Assembly (NCBI RefSeq): GCF_003697345.1
Contig: NZ_RFLY01000017.1
Location: 1 to 64,000 of the forward strand
Direction: 5' to 3'
Length of the DNA: 64,000 bases
Origin: Solilutibacter pythonis
GTDB taxonomy: Bacteria > Pseudomonadota > Gammaproteobacteria > Xanthomonadales > Xanthomonadaceae
Part shown: positions 1-7,040 of the stretch, in pieces
How positions within the stretch are numbered: the stretch's first letter is position 1
Layout of the letters: every line of letters starts with the position of its first letter
Notes under the pieces: model-generated
What the model saw: only the letters and a program-made list of their open reading frames with translations
What the model was told of the DNA's origin: nothing
The model's database searches: none
Program-made: the position numbers and the translations under genes

Positions 1-1000
1 TGCCGGTGAGGAATGCGCCGGGCCCGGTCCAGGCGCCGGTGGCCGCGCCATAGCCGGCGCCGAACAGGAAACCGCCGGCCATGCCGCCGGCATTGCGGCC
101 GATGAAATGGTTCTGCGCGGAATCCGCACCGGGTTCGTTGCCTTGGGTATGCAGTTGGACGACGCGGTGGCCGGTATCGATGAAGTCGTGGGCCAACAGG
201 GCGACGCCGGCCGCGCCGGCAACGCGAACGGCCCGGCCGCCGGGGGCGGGGGTGCGTATGGTGCTGGTTTCCGGCCCCACCGGCGCACCGGCCAATATGA
301 GGGGCATCTGCTGTGGGAATGTCGTGCGTAGACGTACATCCAGGGCTTCGGATACTGGCAGACGGCCGGCTTGATTGGCATCGGCAATCGCGGTGCCGAG
401 CGATGGCCGGCCGCCCCAGCGCTCACTGAGCGCAGTGCTGCCCGGTGGGTCGATGGCGTCCAGCGTTTGCCTGAGGTGGGTTTCGGATTGGGTGATGGTT
501 GCCCAGCGCGATTCTGGTGCGGACATCGTGCTGATTTCCGCGATTTGTTTGGCATGGGTACGTTGGTAGCCGTCGATATCGCCGAAGAAGGCGCGAATCT
601 GAGAATTGGCTTGCTCGGGTGTCATGCCTTGCGGCGTATTGGTGACGAGGTCGCCGTTGATCAAGCCGGCTTTGAGTGTGTCGGTCAGCCCATTGACCCG
701 AGTGGCGATGCGTTGGGCGGCGGATCGGTCGCCGTCAAGGGTGGCTTGGCCGTCGGGTGTAAGCTGTAATCGTTCTAGCCGCAATTGCACACCGTCCGAA
801 TACCCGCTTAAAGGACCACCTGTGTGCGGCGATACACCGAGGTTGGTTGCCAACACCTGATTGGCTGGTAGGTTAAGCATATTGCGAGAGCCGTGTAGGT
901 CGAAAAGACCTTGTTCCGATAGTGCTCGCAACAACTGGCTGTCTCGAAAAGCTACTTGCTCAATAATGTGATGACCTTGGAAGGCTGGTCTGTCGGCCAT
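1..1000 (-). CDS. AHH/HNH-type nuclease toxin, 3' end cut by window edge
   Basis: The frame is open for 333 codons from an ATG at 1000 to the left edge, with GGGAG eight bases upstream. A GHHII motif at residues 9-13, an asparagine-containing NMLNLPAN stretch near residue 40, and PHTGGPLSGYSDGV near residues 58-71 match the pattern of AHH/GHH nucleases of the HNH/EndoVII superfamily (paired His, central Asn, then an H-x-G...Y...V block). These are DNA-cleaving toxin domains of polymorphic toxin systems. The nuclease block is unusually at the very N-terminus. After a linker, the visible C-terminal part becomes glycine-rich and hydrophobic (GGMAGGFLFGAGYGAATGAW), possibly a membrane-inserting or glycine-zipper segment. 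An Imm11-type gene lies 42 bp upstream on the same strand. The C-terminus, which might show a secretion signal, is outside the window. Confidence 0.7.
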   Translation of the reverse strand, partial: MADRPAFQGHHIIEQVAFRDSQLLRALSEQGLFDLHGSRNMLNLPANQVLATNLGVSPHTGGPLSGYSDGVQLRLERLQLTPDGQATLDGDRSAAQRIATRVNGLTDTLKAGLINGDLVTNTPQGMTPEQANSQIRAFFGDIDGYQRTHAKQIAEISTMSAPESRWATITQSETHLRQTLDAIDPPGSTALSERWGGRPSLGTAIADANQAGRLPVSEALDVRLRTTFPQQMPLILAGAPVGPETSTIRTPAPGGRAVRVAGAAGVALLAHDFIDTGHRVVQLHTQGNEPGADSAQNHFIGRNAGGMAGGFLFGAGYGAATGAWTGPGAFLTG

Positions 1001-1042
1001 TACAGATACTCCCATTCAAAATTCTGTGAATGATGAAATTGA

Positions 1043-1675
1043 TTAACAGTCAGCGGCATCAATGAATCTGATGCCTGTCAGCTTTGACTGCATCACTGCA
1101 TCATGAAGAATATGATCGCAAAATATCGTAAGTGCGAAAGGCGTGCGGAATATGTGCGATGAGCCAATAGATTCTTCTTTGAAGGTAAGATTTGCCCCAC
1201 CAGAACGGTCGTAATATTTGCCATTGACAAAATCACCCTTCTCTATCTTAAGTCTTGACGCTTCTTCATCGAGTGCATCCAGTGTGCGCACGACATTACA
1301 GAGATAACGTTGGTCGCCGGGTGAGCCATCGGCAAGCGCGAAGTCACAGGCTACAAATGCAAATCCTTCGGGATCGATGGATTCAAATAGCTGCTTCAAC
1401 CGTTCGGAAACAATCCAGATGCCAGCCAAGCTCTCCAGGTCTCGCGGCATGGCCCCCAATTCCGGCACATGGATCAGTTTTGGTTTCTCGGAGTATTGCT
1501 TGGGGTCGCCGTTAGGGGAGGGGATTCTGAAAGTACCAGGAACTCTAAGAGCCTTTTCATTGGCAAACTCTAAGCCGTGGCCCTTTCCGCCACGAATGTC
1601 ATTTTGAATGATGTAGAACTTACCTATTTGATGCGTACTGTCATACGTGACAGGAATTGCGGTTTCATTGGTCAT
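1043..1675 (-). CDS. Imm11-family (DUF1629) immunity protein
   Basis: A 210-residue soluble protein without a signal peptide. Its layout fits the Imm11/DUF1629 family of immunity proteins found beside polymorphic toxins: an N-terminal strand-rich part (YDSTHQIGKFYIIQND) and a C-terminal FCDHILHDAVMQSKLTGIRF block. It lies 42 bp upstream of the nuclease gene on the same strand, so it presumably protects the cytoplasm from that nuclease; the pairing is inferred from position. A GAGGGAA ribosome-binding site precedes the ATG. Base composition is clearly less GC-rich than the housekeeping genes to the right, as expected of a transferred cassette. The order immunity-then-toxin is the reverse of the usual one. 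Confidence 0.75.
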   Translation of the reverse strand: MTNETAIPVTYDSTHQIGKFYIIQNDIRGGKGHGLEFANEKALRVPGTFRIPSPNGDPKQYSEKPKLIHVPELGAMPRDLESLAGIWIVSERLKQLFESIDPEGFAFVACDFALADGSPGDQRYLCNVVRTLDALDEEASRLKIEKGDFVNGKYYDRSGGANLTFKEESIGSSHIFRTPFALTIFCDHILHDAVMQSKLTGIRFIDAADC

Positions 1676-1789
1676 GGTGATTTCCCTCGTAAGTTTTGTC
1701 GCGCTGATCTGGATAGGGGTTGAAAGGTTGGTGGATTAAAATTCAATGAAATTCACGTTCAATAACCTTATAAGAGATCGGGTGGTCGA

Positions 1790-1915
1790 TCAACAGTCGG
1801 CAGCATCAATGAACCTGACGCCTGTGGGATTTGATTGCATCACTGCATCACGAAGAACATGGTCGCAAAAGGTTTCTTCTCCAGAAATCAGCTTCATTGC
1901 ATTGTAGTCGTGTCA
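1790..1915 (-). pseudogene. C-terminal fragment of a second Imm11-type immunity gene
   Basis: On the minus strand the last 26 codons before a TGA at 1790-1792 read FCDHVLRDAVMQSNPTGV followed by RFIDAADC. This matches the last 26 residues of the neighbouring Imm11 protein with only a few substitutions. Upstream the frame reaches a TGA at 1913-1915, and the only ATG in it (1897) would give a 35-residue peptide. The rest of the gene is absent. It is best read as the remnant of a tandem duplicate. Confidence 0.75.
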
Positions 1916-1922
1916 TGCCGGC

Positions 1923-2270
1923 TCATAATGGGGTGCTTTCTGTGGCCTTGGCTTTCCGCATTGCTTCCACCTTGGCTATGAGCTCCATCTCTGTATCATC
2001 TCATCCCACTCGTGTTTCCACGGAGAATTAATAATAAGCATCTTCGATATTTGGGTTTTTATGATTCCTGTAATTCCCATTTGAAAATCTGGGTTCGAAG
2101 GGGGGCTGCTTTATTGGTTCTTTGACGCTTCCCGCTTTCGCATCCTCAATCAGCGGCGGCAAGCCGTGCGGCAGTGCTCGCACATCTTCATTGTTCGGGT
2201 ATTGCTTCAGCACCCACTCCAAATGTTCGGCGGCCGCTTTGAGTTTTATGTGGGCGATGGTTTGGGTCAT
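1923..2270 (-). pseudogene. Small gene of unknown function interrupted by two in-frame stops
   Basis: An ATG at 2270, preceded by GAGGAAA, opens an 80-codon frame ending at a TAA at 2028-2030. The same frame continues: eight sense codons, a TGA at 2001-2003, then 25 codons (DDTEMELIAKVEAMRKAKAT and so on) to a TGA at 1923-1925. The downstream part has the look of a charged helix, and frame is kept throughout, so the original protein was probably about 114 residues and has acquired two nonsense codons. Alternatively the 80-residue product is still made. I do not recognise the family. Its N-terminal part looks like a soluble adaptor (AAEHLEWVLKQYPNNEDV). Its place in the toxin/immunity cluster suggests an accessory or immunity role, but this is inference. 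Confidence 0.55.
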
Positions 2271-2504
2271 GGAAGAATTTCCTCGGTCGAAGGGTGGGTT
2301 GCCATGGATGACACATGACGAAGGCTCCGGCTTCGCAATGTCGGATCGCCGGGTGCATTGGGGGTGAGGGGGGCATGGCCGGGCGCCTGGAGTTGCGCCG
2401 GAACGGTTTCCGCATTGGCGGTCAAAAAGCCGGGCGTTTCATCGGCAATTCTTCGTTGGGCTGCGGCTATGCTAGTGCGGTCGAATAATTGAGGGAGCAG
2501 GCCG

Positions 2505-3281
2505 ATGACCACGCATCGCTGGCGGTTGGACGGGCAACTTGCATTGGTGACGGGGGCGAGCGCCGGTATCGGCCGCGCCATTGCCGCCGAGCTGTTGGGC
2601 TTTGGCGCCACGGTGCTCATGACCGCGCGCGACGAGGACGCGCTGGAGGCGGCGCGCGAGGAGCTGGAGGCGGAAATCCCGGGGGGCGAGGCGCATGTGT
2701 TCGCCGCCGACGTTGCCGATGGCGGCGACCGTCAGGCGCTGTTCGACTGGGTGGAGGATTTCGGCGGCGATCTCAACATTCTGGTCAACAACGCGGGGGG
2801 GAATCTCTCGCGTCCGGCCACCGATTACGCGGATGACGAGTGGCGCGAGATTTTCGAGCTCAACACCTTCAGCGCTTTCGAGCTGTGCCGTTACGTGCAT
2901 CCGCTGCTGACCCGGCATGCCGTTTCCAGCATCGTCAATGTCGGCAGCGTGTCGGGGCTGACCCACGTCCGTACCGGCGTGGCCTATGGCATGAGCAAGG
3001 CGGCGATGCACCAGATGACGCGCAATCTGGCCGTCGAGTGGGCCGAGGACGGGGTGCGCGTCAACGCGGTTGCGCCGTGGTACATCCGCACCCGGCGCAC
3101 TTCACGAAAACTGGCCGATCCCGATTATCTCGACGAGGTGCTCTCGCGCACGCCGATGGGCCGTGTCGGCGAGCCGCGGGAAGTGGCGGCGGCGGTCGCT
3201 TTTCTCTGCCTGCCGGCGGCCGCCTACATCACCGGCGAGTGCATCGCGGTGGATGGCGGCTTTCTGCGCCACGGGTTCTGA
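2505..3281 (+). CDS. SDR-family oxidoreductase (tropinone reductase-like)
   Basis: A 258-residue classical short-chain dehydrogenase/reductase. The Rossmann fold shows TGASAGIG near residue 17 for NAD(P) binding and NNAG near residue 90. The catalytic Ser lies in the VGSVSG stretch and the Tyr/Lys pair in AYGMSKAA. The C-terminal AVAPWYIRT and [11 protein letters not shown] segments are typical of the family and closest in style to tropinone reductase-like members. Arg after the first strand (TARDED) suggests NADPH preference. The substrate cannot be read from sequence. The gene is alone on the plus strand with GGGAG about eight bases before the ATG. Confidence 0.85.
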   Translation: MTTHRWRLDGQLALVTGASAGIGRAIAAELLGFGATVLMTARDEDALEAAREELEAEIPGGEAHVFAADVADGGDRQALFDWVEDFGGDLNILVNNAGGNLSRPATDYADDEWREIFELNTFSAFELCRYVHPLLTRHAVSSIVNVGSVSGLTHVRTGVAYGMSKAAMHQMTRNLAVEWAEDGVRVNAVAPWYIRTRRTSRKLADPDYLDEVLSRTPMGRVGEPREVAAAVAFLCLPAAAYITGECIAVDGGFLRHGF

Positions 3282-3577
3282 GCGCCGGCCGGGGCGGTGG
3301 CGCGCTGCGTTTGCGGCGCGTTTGAGCGACGCTGGCTGGTTTTGACATCGAAGGGTGCGGGGCAGCGGCCCGGACGAGAAGGCCGGACGCACCGGTAAAT
3401 CGCTTCGAACGATGGCCGCGTTGCGCGCTTGGTTTGCCCCGTGCGTGTCTGGTGTGGTCTCAAGCTGGGCGCGGGTGAGCGCTGGCGCGAAACGCCGGCG
3501 CGGTATGGCTGGAAGTGCGGGGCCGGCCGCGAGGGGAAACGCCGGGCGGCATGGCGGCCACCCGGCGCGTGCCGGCC
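3282..3577. other. Intergenic GC-rich gap
   Basis: About 296 bp between the convergent SDR and cupin genes. No plausible gene, RNA or clear intrinsic terminator seen. Confidence 0.5.
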
Positions 3578-3967
3578 TTATTCCGTGGTCTTGCCGTCGA
3601 AATGTTCTTCGGTCTCGTCGGCCTTGGTCGGTTGCAGCACGCCGTCGCGGTGTTCCGGCGGGCCGTACAGGGTGTAGAGCTTGAGCGGCGCGTCGCCGGT
3701 GTTGATGACGTTGTGGCGGGCGCCGGCCGGGACGATCACGCCCATGTCGGCGCCGATCGTGTGGGTGAGGCCATCGATCACCACCTCGCCCTTGCCGGCT
3801 TCGAAGCGGAAGAACTGGTCGTGGGTATCGTGTACTTCGGCGCCGATCTCCTCGCCGGGCTGAAGGCACATCAGCACCAGTTGCAGATGCTTGCCGGTGT
3901 AGAGGACGCGGCGGTAGTCGGTGTTGTCTTCGGTGGCTTTCTCGATGTCGTCGACATAACCCTTCAT
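3578..3967 (-). CDS. Cupin-domain protein
   Basis: A 129-residue single-domain cupin. The first cupin motif is seen in the LQPGEEIGAEVHDTHDQFFR stretch and the second in PAGARHNVINTGDAPLKLYT. The His residues there are the usual metal ligands of this small beta-barrel fold. The ATG at 3967 was chosen because AAGGAG precedes it closely; a longer frame upstream has no such site. Stand-alone cupins of this kind (mannose-6-phosphate isomerase-like) have varied or unknown substrates, so no reaction is assigned. Confidence 0.82.
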   Translation of the reverse strand: MKGYVDDIEKATEDNTDYRRVLYTGKHLQLVLMCLQPGEEIGAEVHDTHDQFFRFEAGKGEVVIDGLTHTIGADMGVIVPAGARHNVINTGDAPLKLYTLYGPPEHRDGVLQPTKADETEEHFDGKTTE

Positions 3968-4045
3968 CGGGCTTCTCCTTTTCGTGAACCAGGCCCACAT
4001 GATGCCGTGGATTGATGAAGATGGCTTGAGTGGCCTCAAGCTGGA

Positions 4046-4798
4046 TCAGGGGCCAGCGGGGGGCGTGGCGCAACTGGTGGCGCTCATCACGCGGCGGGTG
4101 CGCAGATGGAGCGCGCTGGCTTTCGCGGCGAGTTCGGGGTTCTCCAGCCGCACCAGCGACTCCGCCTGGCGGTCGTACTGCTTCCATGCTTCGCACAATT
4201 CCTGGTCGGGGATGCGTTCGCAGTGGTCTTCGCGCATCTCGCAGGCGGTGGCGCCGCTGTCCTTGCCGTCGCCATCGATGCCGCGCACGCTGAGTTCCTC
4301 GCAGCGGGGTTTGCGCTCGCCATCCTCGCTGAGATAGCTGTTGCCGCCGCTCCAGGCGCGGCAGCGGTACAGCGGCGGCGGGGGCAGTGGCTCGGGGGGC
4401 GGGGCCGCCACGGTGGCTGGCGGCGGCGGCGGGGGCGGCGGGGGCGGGGCGGGGGCGGCCCGCGCGGCGGGTGCCCGCGCCGATTGCCCGGTGGGGCAGG
4501 ACGGGCCCGTTTGCGGGGGGATGTCGCCGGTGGCATCCACGCACATCACGGGGGATGAGGCGATGGGGGCCGCCGCTGGCTTTAGGGGTGGAGGCGCCAG
4601 CATGGTGCGGGTTTGCTGCGACTGCCCTTTGGGACAGGGCACGCCGTTTTGCAGGGTGACGTTGCCGGTGGCATCGACGCAGCGATAGACCGTCAGTGGG
4701 GCGGCGGTGGGCGGGCGTTTTTGCGCGCCGGCGGGCGAGGCGCCGGCGATCGCGAGGAGGAGGGCGAGCAGCGGCCGCTGGGCGGAAGGGTGCGTCAT
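4046..4798 (-). CDS. DUF4124-type secreted protein with proline-rich linker
   Basis: A 250-residue protein with an N-terminal signal peptide (LLALLLAIAGASPAGAQ). Two short DUF4124-like modules follow (VYRCVDATGNVTLQNGVPCP and MCVDATGDIPPQTGPSCP), each with a paired-cysteine Y/V-x-C-x-D pattern. Then comes a long polyproline linker near residue 125 and a cysteine-containing C-terminal domain. DUF4124 proteins are periplasmic or surface proteins of unknown function, common in Xanthomonadaceae. The ATG overlaps the TGA of the upstream gene (ATGA), so the two are translationally coupled. A longer upstream frame merely overlaps the neighbouring gene and was not used. Confidence 0.75.
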   Translation of the reverse strand: MTHPSAQRPLLALLLAIAGASPAGAQKRPPTAAPLTVYRCVDATGNVTLQNGVPCPKGQSQQTRTMLAPPPLKPAAAPIASSPVMCVDATGDIPPQTGPSCPTGQSARAPAARAAPAPPPPPPPPPPATVAAPPPEPLPPPPLYRCRAWSGGNSYLSEDGERKPRCEELSVRGIDGDGKDSGATACEMREDHCERIPDQELCEAWKQYDRQAESLVRLENPELAAKASALHLRTRRVMSATSCATPPAGP

Positions 4799-5511
4799 CG
4801 TGGGGGGCATTCGGTGGCGAGGCGGGTGTCGATGCCGGCCGATTCCCGGTCCAGTGTGGCGCGTTCGCTCGGCATGGCCTGGAAGTAGCGGCGACGGATT
4901 TCGGACTGACGCTCGGACAGCCGTGCGCAGACTTCGGCCTGCGGCAGGGGTGTGCAGGTGTCGTAGACCCAGGTGCCGGCGTTGACGGGGTAGGCGTGGC
5001 CGCCGTGGATGGGGGCGCCGATCAGTCGCCGTCCGCTGTCGATCCGCACCGAGGTGTGGCGGTCGCGGTAGTGGATACTGGCCGCGCCGCTTTCGGTCAC
5101 GGGCATCGGCGGCCAGCCTGGGGATCCCGGCGTCACCGGCAGGCCGATCCACAGTGGTTGCCAGCGCGCCCGGCCCTGTGGCGATTCGCTGGTGTAGCGG
5201 CCGCCGTCGGGCGCTTGGCATTCGTACAGCGGACGCGGCGCGGCCAGCGTCATGTAGCGCACGGTTTCGCGCATGGGCGGCGGGGGCGGTGGTGGGGGCG
5301 TGCGCACGACCGGCGCGCGCGGCGGGTCGCGCGGGCGGATCATCTGCCGGGTCTGTTGTTTTTCGTTGGGTTGGCAAGGCGAGTCGCGCAGGGTCTGTCT
5401 GCCCTTGGCGTCGAGGCAGCGGTAGAGGGTGAGGTCGTCGGCGCGCGCGGCGGCGGCGATGGCGGCCATCGCCAGCGGCAGGAGCGACAAGGGCAGCCAC
5501 GGGATTCGCAT
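4795..5511 (-). CDS. DUF4124-domain periplasmic protein
   Basis: A 238-residue protein with a signal peptide (LPLAMAAIAAAARA). An N-terminal DUF4124-like module (LYRCLDAKGRQTLRDSPCQP) is followed by a proline run, a central Cys-containing strand region (LYECQAPDGGRYTSESPQGR) and a charged helical C-terminus. It is homologous in design to the coupled downstream gene, with which it overlaps by four bases. The pair probably arose by duplication and acts in the periplasm, function unknown. Confidence 0.75.
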   Translation of the reverse strand: MRIPWLPLSLLPLAMAAIAAAARADDLTLYRCLDAKGRQTLRDSPCQPNEKQQTRQMIRPRDPPRAPVVRTPPPPPPPPMRETVRYMTLAAPRPLYECQAPDGGRYTSESPQGRARWQPLWIGLPVTPGSPGWPPMPVTESGAASIHYRDRHTSVRIDSGRRLIGAPIHGGHAYPVNAGTWVYDTCTPLPQAEVCARLSERQSEIRRRYFQAMPSERATLDRESAGIDTRLATECPPR

Positions 5512-5561
5512 GGCGGCATCATGCGCCGCTTGTCGTGAAGACGAAAGTGGCGGCGGCTGGT

Positions 5562-7040
5562 TTAGCCGGCCACGGCGGGTTTGTCGCCCAGGAAGCGGGC
5601 GATGGCGGCGGCGGCATCGCGGCCTTCGGCCACGGCGGTGACGACCAGATCGGCCCCGCGCACGGCATCGCCGCCCGCGAACAGGCGCGGATGGGTGGTC
5701 TGGAACGGCAGCGCCCGCGGCACGGCGTCCGGACCGACGCGGATGCGGCCATCGGCCTGTGCGTCAACGCTGGCTTCGCCCAGCCACGTCGGCAGTTCCG
5801 GCGAGAAGCCGAAGGCGATCAGCACGATGTCGGCGTCCAGCACGGTTTCGTTGCCTTCGATGATCCGCGCGCCGCGGCGTCCAGCGGTGTTGGCGGGGCC
5901 GGGTTCGGTTTGCGCCATCCGCACGCCGCTTGCGCGGCCGTCGGCGTCGCCGAGGATTTCCAGCGGCTGGCGGTTGAAGAGGAAGCGCACGCCTTCCTCG
6001 CGCGCGTTCGCCACTTCGCGCGCCGAGCCGGGCATGCTGGCTTCGTCGCGGCGGTAGACGCAGGTGACTTCCGCCGCGCCAAGCCGCACCGAGGCGCGCA
6101 CGCAATCCATGCCGGTGTCGCCGCCGCCCAGCACCACCACGCGCTTGCCGCGCACCGCCGGCAGGGCGAGCGTGTGTTCCCAGCCGGCGACCGGGCGCGC
6201 GGCGGCCCCGGGCACGCCCTCCACCTCGCGGCCGTGGCCGATCAGGAAGGGCAGCGCCGGCAGCACGCCTCGCAGTTCCTGGCCCGGCAGGCCGCCATCG
6301 GTATAGCGGTAGGCGCCGGTGCCGATGAAGACGGCATCGAAATCCTCCAGCAGTTGTCCGATGGCGATGTCGCGGCCCACTTCCACGCCGAGGCGGAATT
6401 CGATGCCCATGCCTTCGAGCACTTCGCGGCGCAGGTCGAGTACGCGTTTTTCCAGCTTGAAGGCGGGGATGCCGTAGCGCAGCAGGCCGCCGATGTCCTC
6501 GTAGCGGTCGAACACGCGGGCGTGGATGCCGGCATGGGCGAGCCGGTCGGCGCAGGAGAGGCCGGCCGGGCCCGCGCCGATCACCGCGACGCGCTTGCCG
6601 GTGGCGCCGACGCGGGAGAGGTCGGGCCGCCAGCCGTCGCCGAGGGCGCGGTCGGCGATGGCTTTTTCCGCCGCGCCGATGCTGACCGCGCCGAAGCCGT
6701 CGTTGAGCGTACAGGCGCCTTCGCACAGGCGATCCTGCGGGCACACGCGCCCGCAGATTTCCGGTAGCGGGTTGGTTTCGTGGCAGCGCTCGGCGGCGTC
6801 GAAGAGGCGGCCTTCGTCGAGCAGGCGCAGCCATTCCGGGATGAAGTTGTGCAGCGGGCACTTCACCTGGCAATAGGGGTTGCCGCAATCGAGACAGCGC
6901 CCGGCCTGCGCGGCGGCGGTGTCCGGGGTGTAGCCGCCGTAGAGTTCGCTCCAGTCGCCGGCCAAGCGCAATTCCAGCGGTTTTTTCGCCGGCATCTCGC
7001 GCGGGATGTCGAGGAACTGAAAGACCTGTTTCCGGCTCAT
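5562..7040 (-). CDS. gltD: Glutamate synthase (NADPH) small subunit
   Basis: A 492-residue flavoprotein that passes electrons from NADPH to the large subunit for glutamate synthesis from glutamine and 2-oxoglutarate. Cysteine clusters near residues 49-60 (CLDCGNPYCQVKC) and 95-108 (CGRVCPQDRLCEGAC) are the [4Fe-4S] ligands. GAGPAGLSCADRL near residue 150 binds FAD, and GGGDTGMDCVRA near residue 300 binds NADPH. The C-terminal AGGDAVRGADLVV closes the FAD site. Its ATG overlaps the gltB stop (ATGA), so the two subunits are coupled in the order gltB-gltD. The minus-strand frame stays open far upstream into gltB in a different phase; that is not a fusion. Confidence 0.97.
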   Translation of the reverse strand: MSRKQVFQFLDIPREMPAKKPLELRLAGDWSELYGGYTPDTAAAQAGRCLDCGNPYCQVKCPLHNFIPEWLRLLDEGRLFDAAERCHETNPLPEICGRVCPQDRLCEGACTLNDGFGAVSIGAAEKAIADRALGDGWRPDLSRVGATGKRVAVIGAGPAGLSCADRLAHAGIHARVFDRYEDIGGLLRYGIPAFKLEKRVLDLRREVLEGMGIEFRLGVEVGRDIAIGQLLEDFDAVFIGTGAYRYTDGGLPGQELRGVLPALPFLIGHGREVEGVPGAAARPVAGWEHTLALPAVRGKRVVVLGGGDTGMDCVRASVRLGAAEVTCVYRRDEASMPGSAREVANAREEGVRFLFNRQPLEILGDADGRASGVRMAQTEPGPANTAGRRGARIIEGNETVLDADIVLIAFGFSPELPTWLGEASVDAQADGRIRVGPDAVPRALPFQTTHPRLFAGGDAVRGADLVVTAVAEGRDAAAAIARFLGDKPAVAG

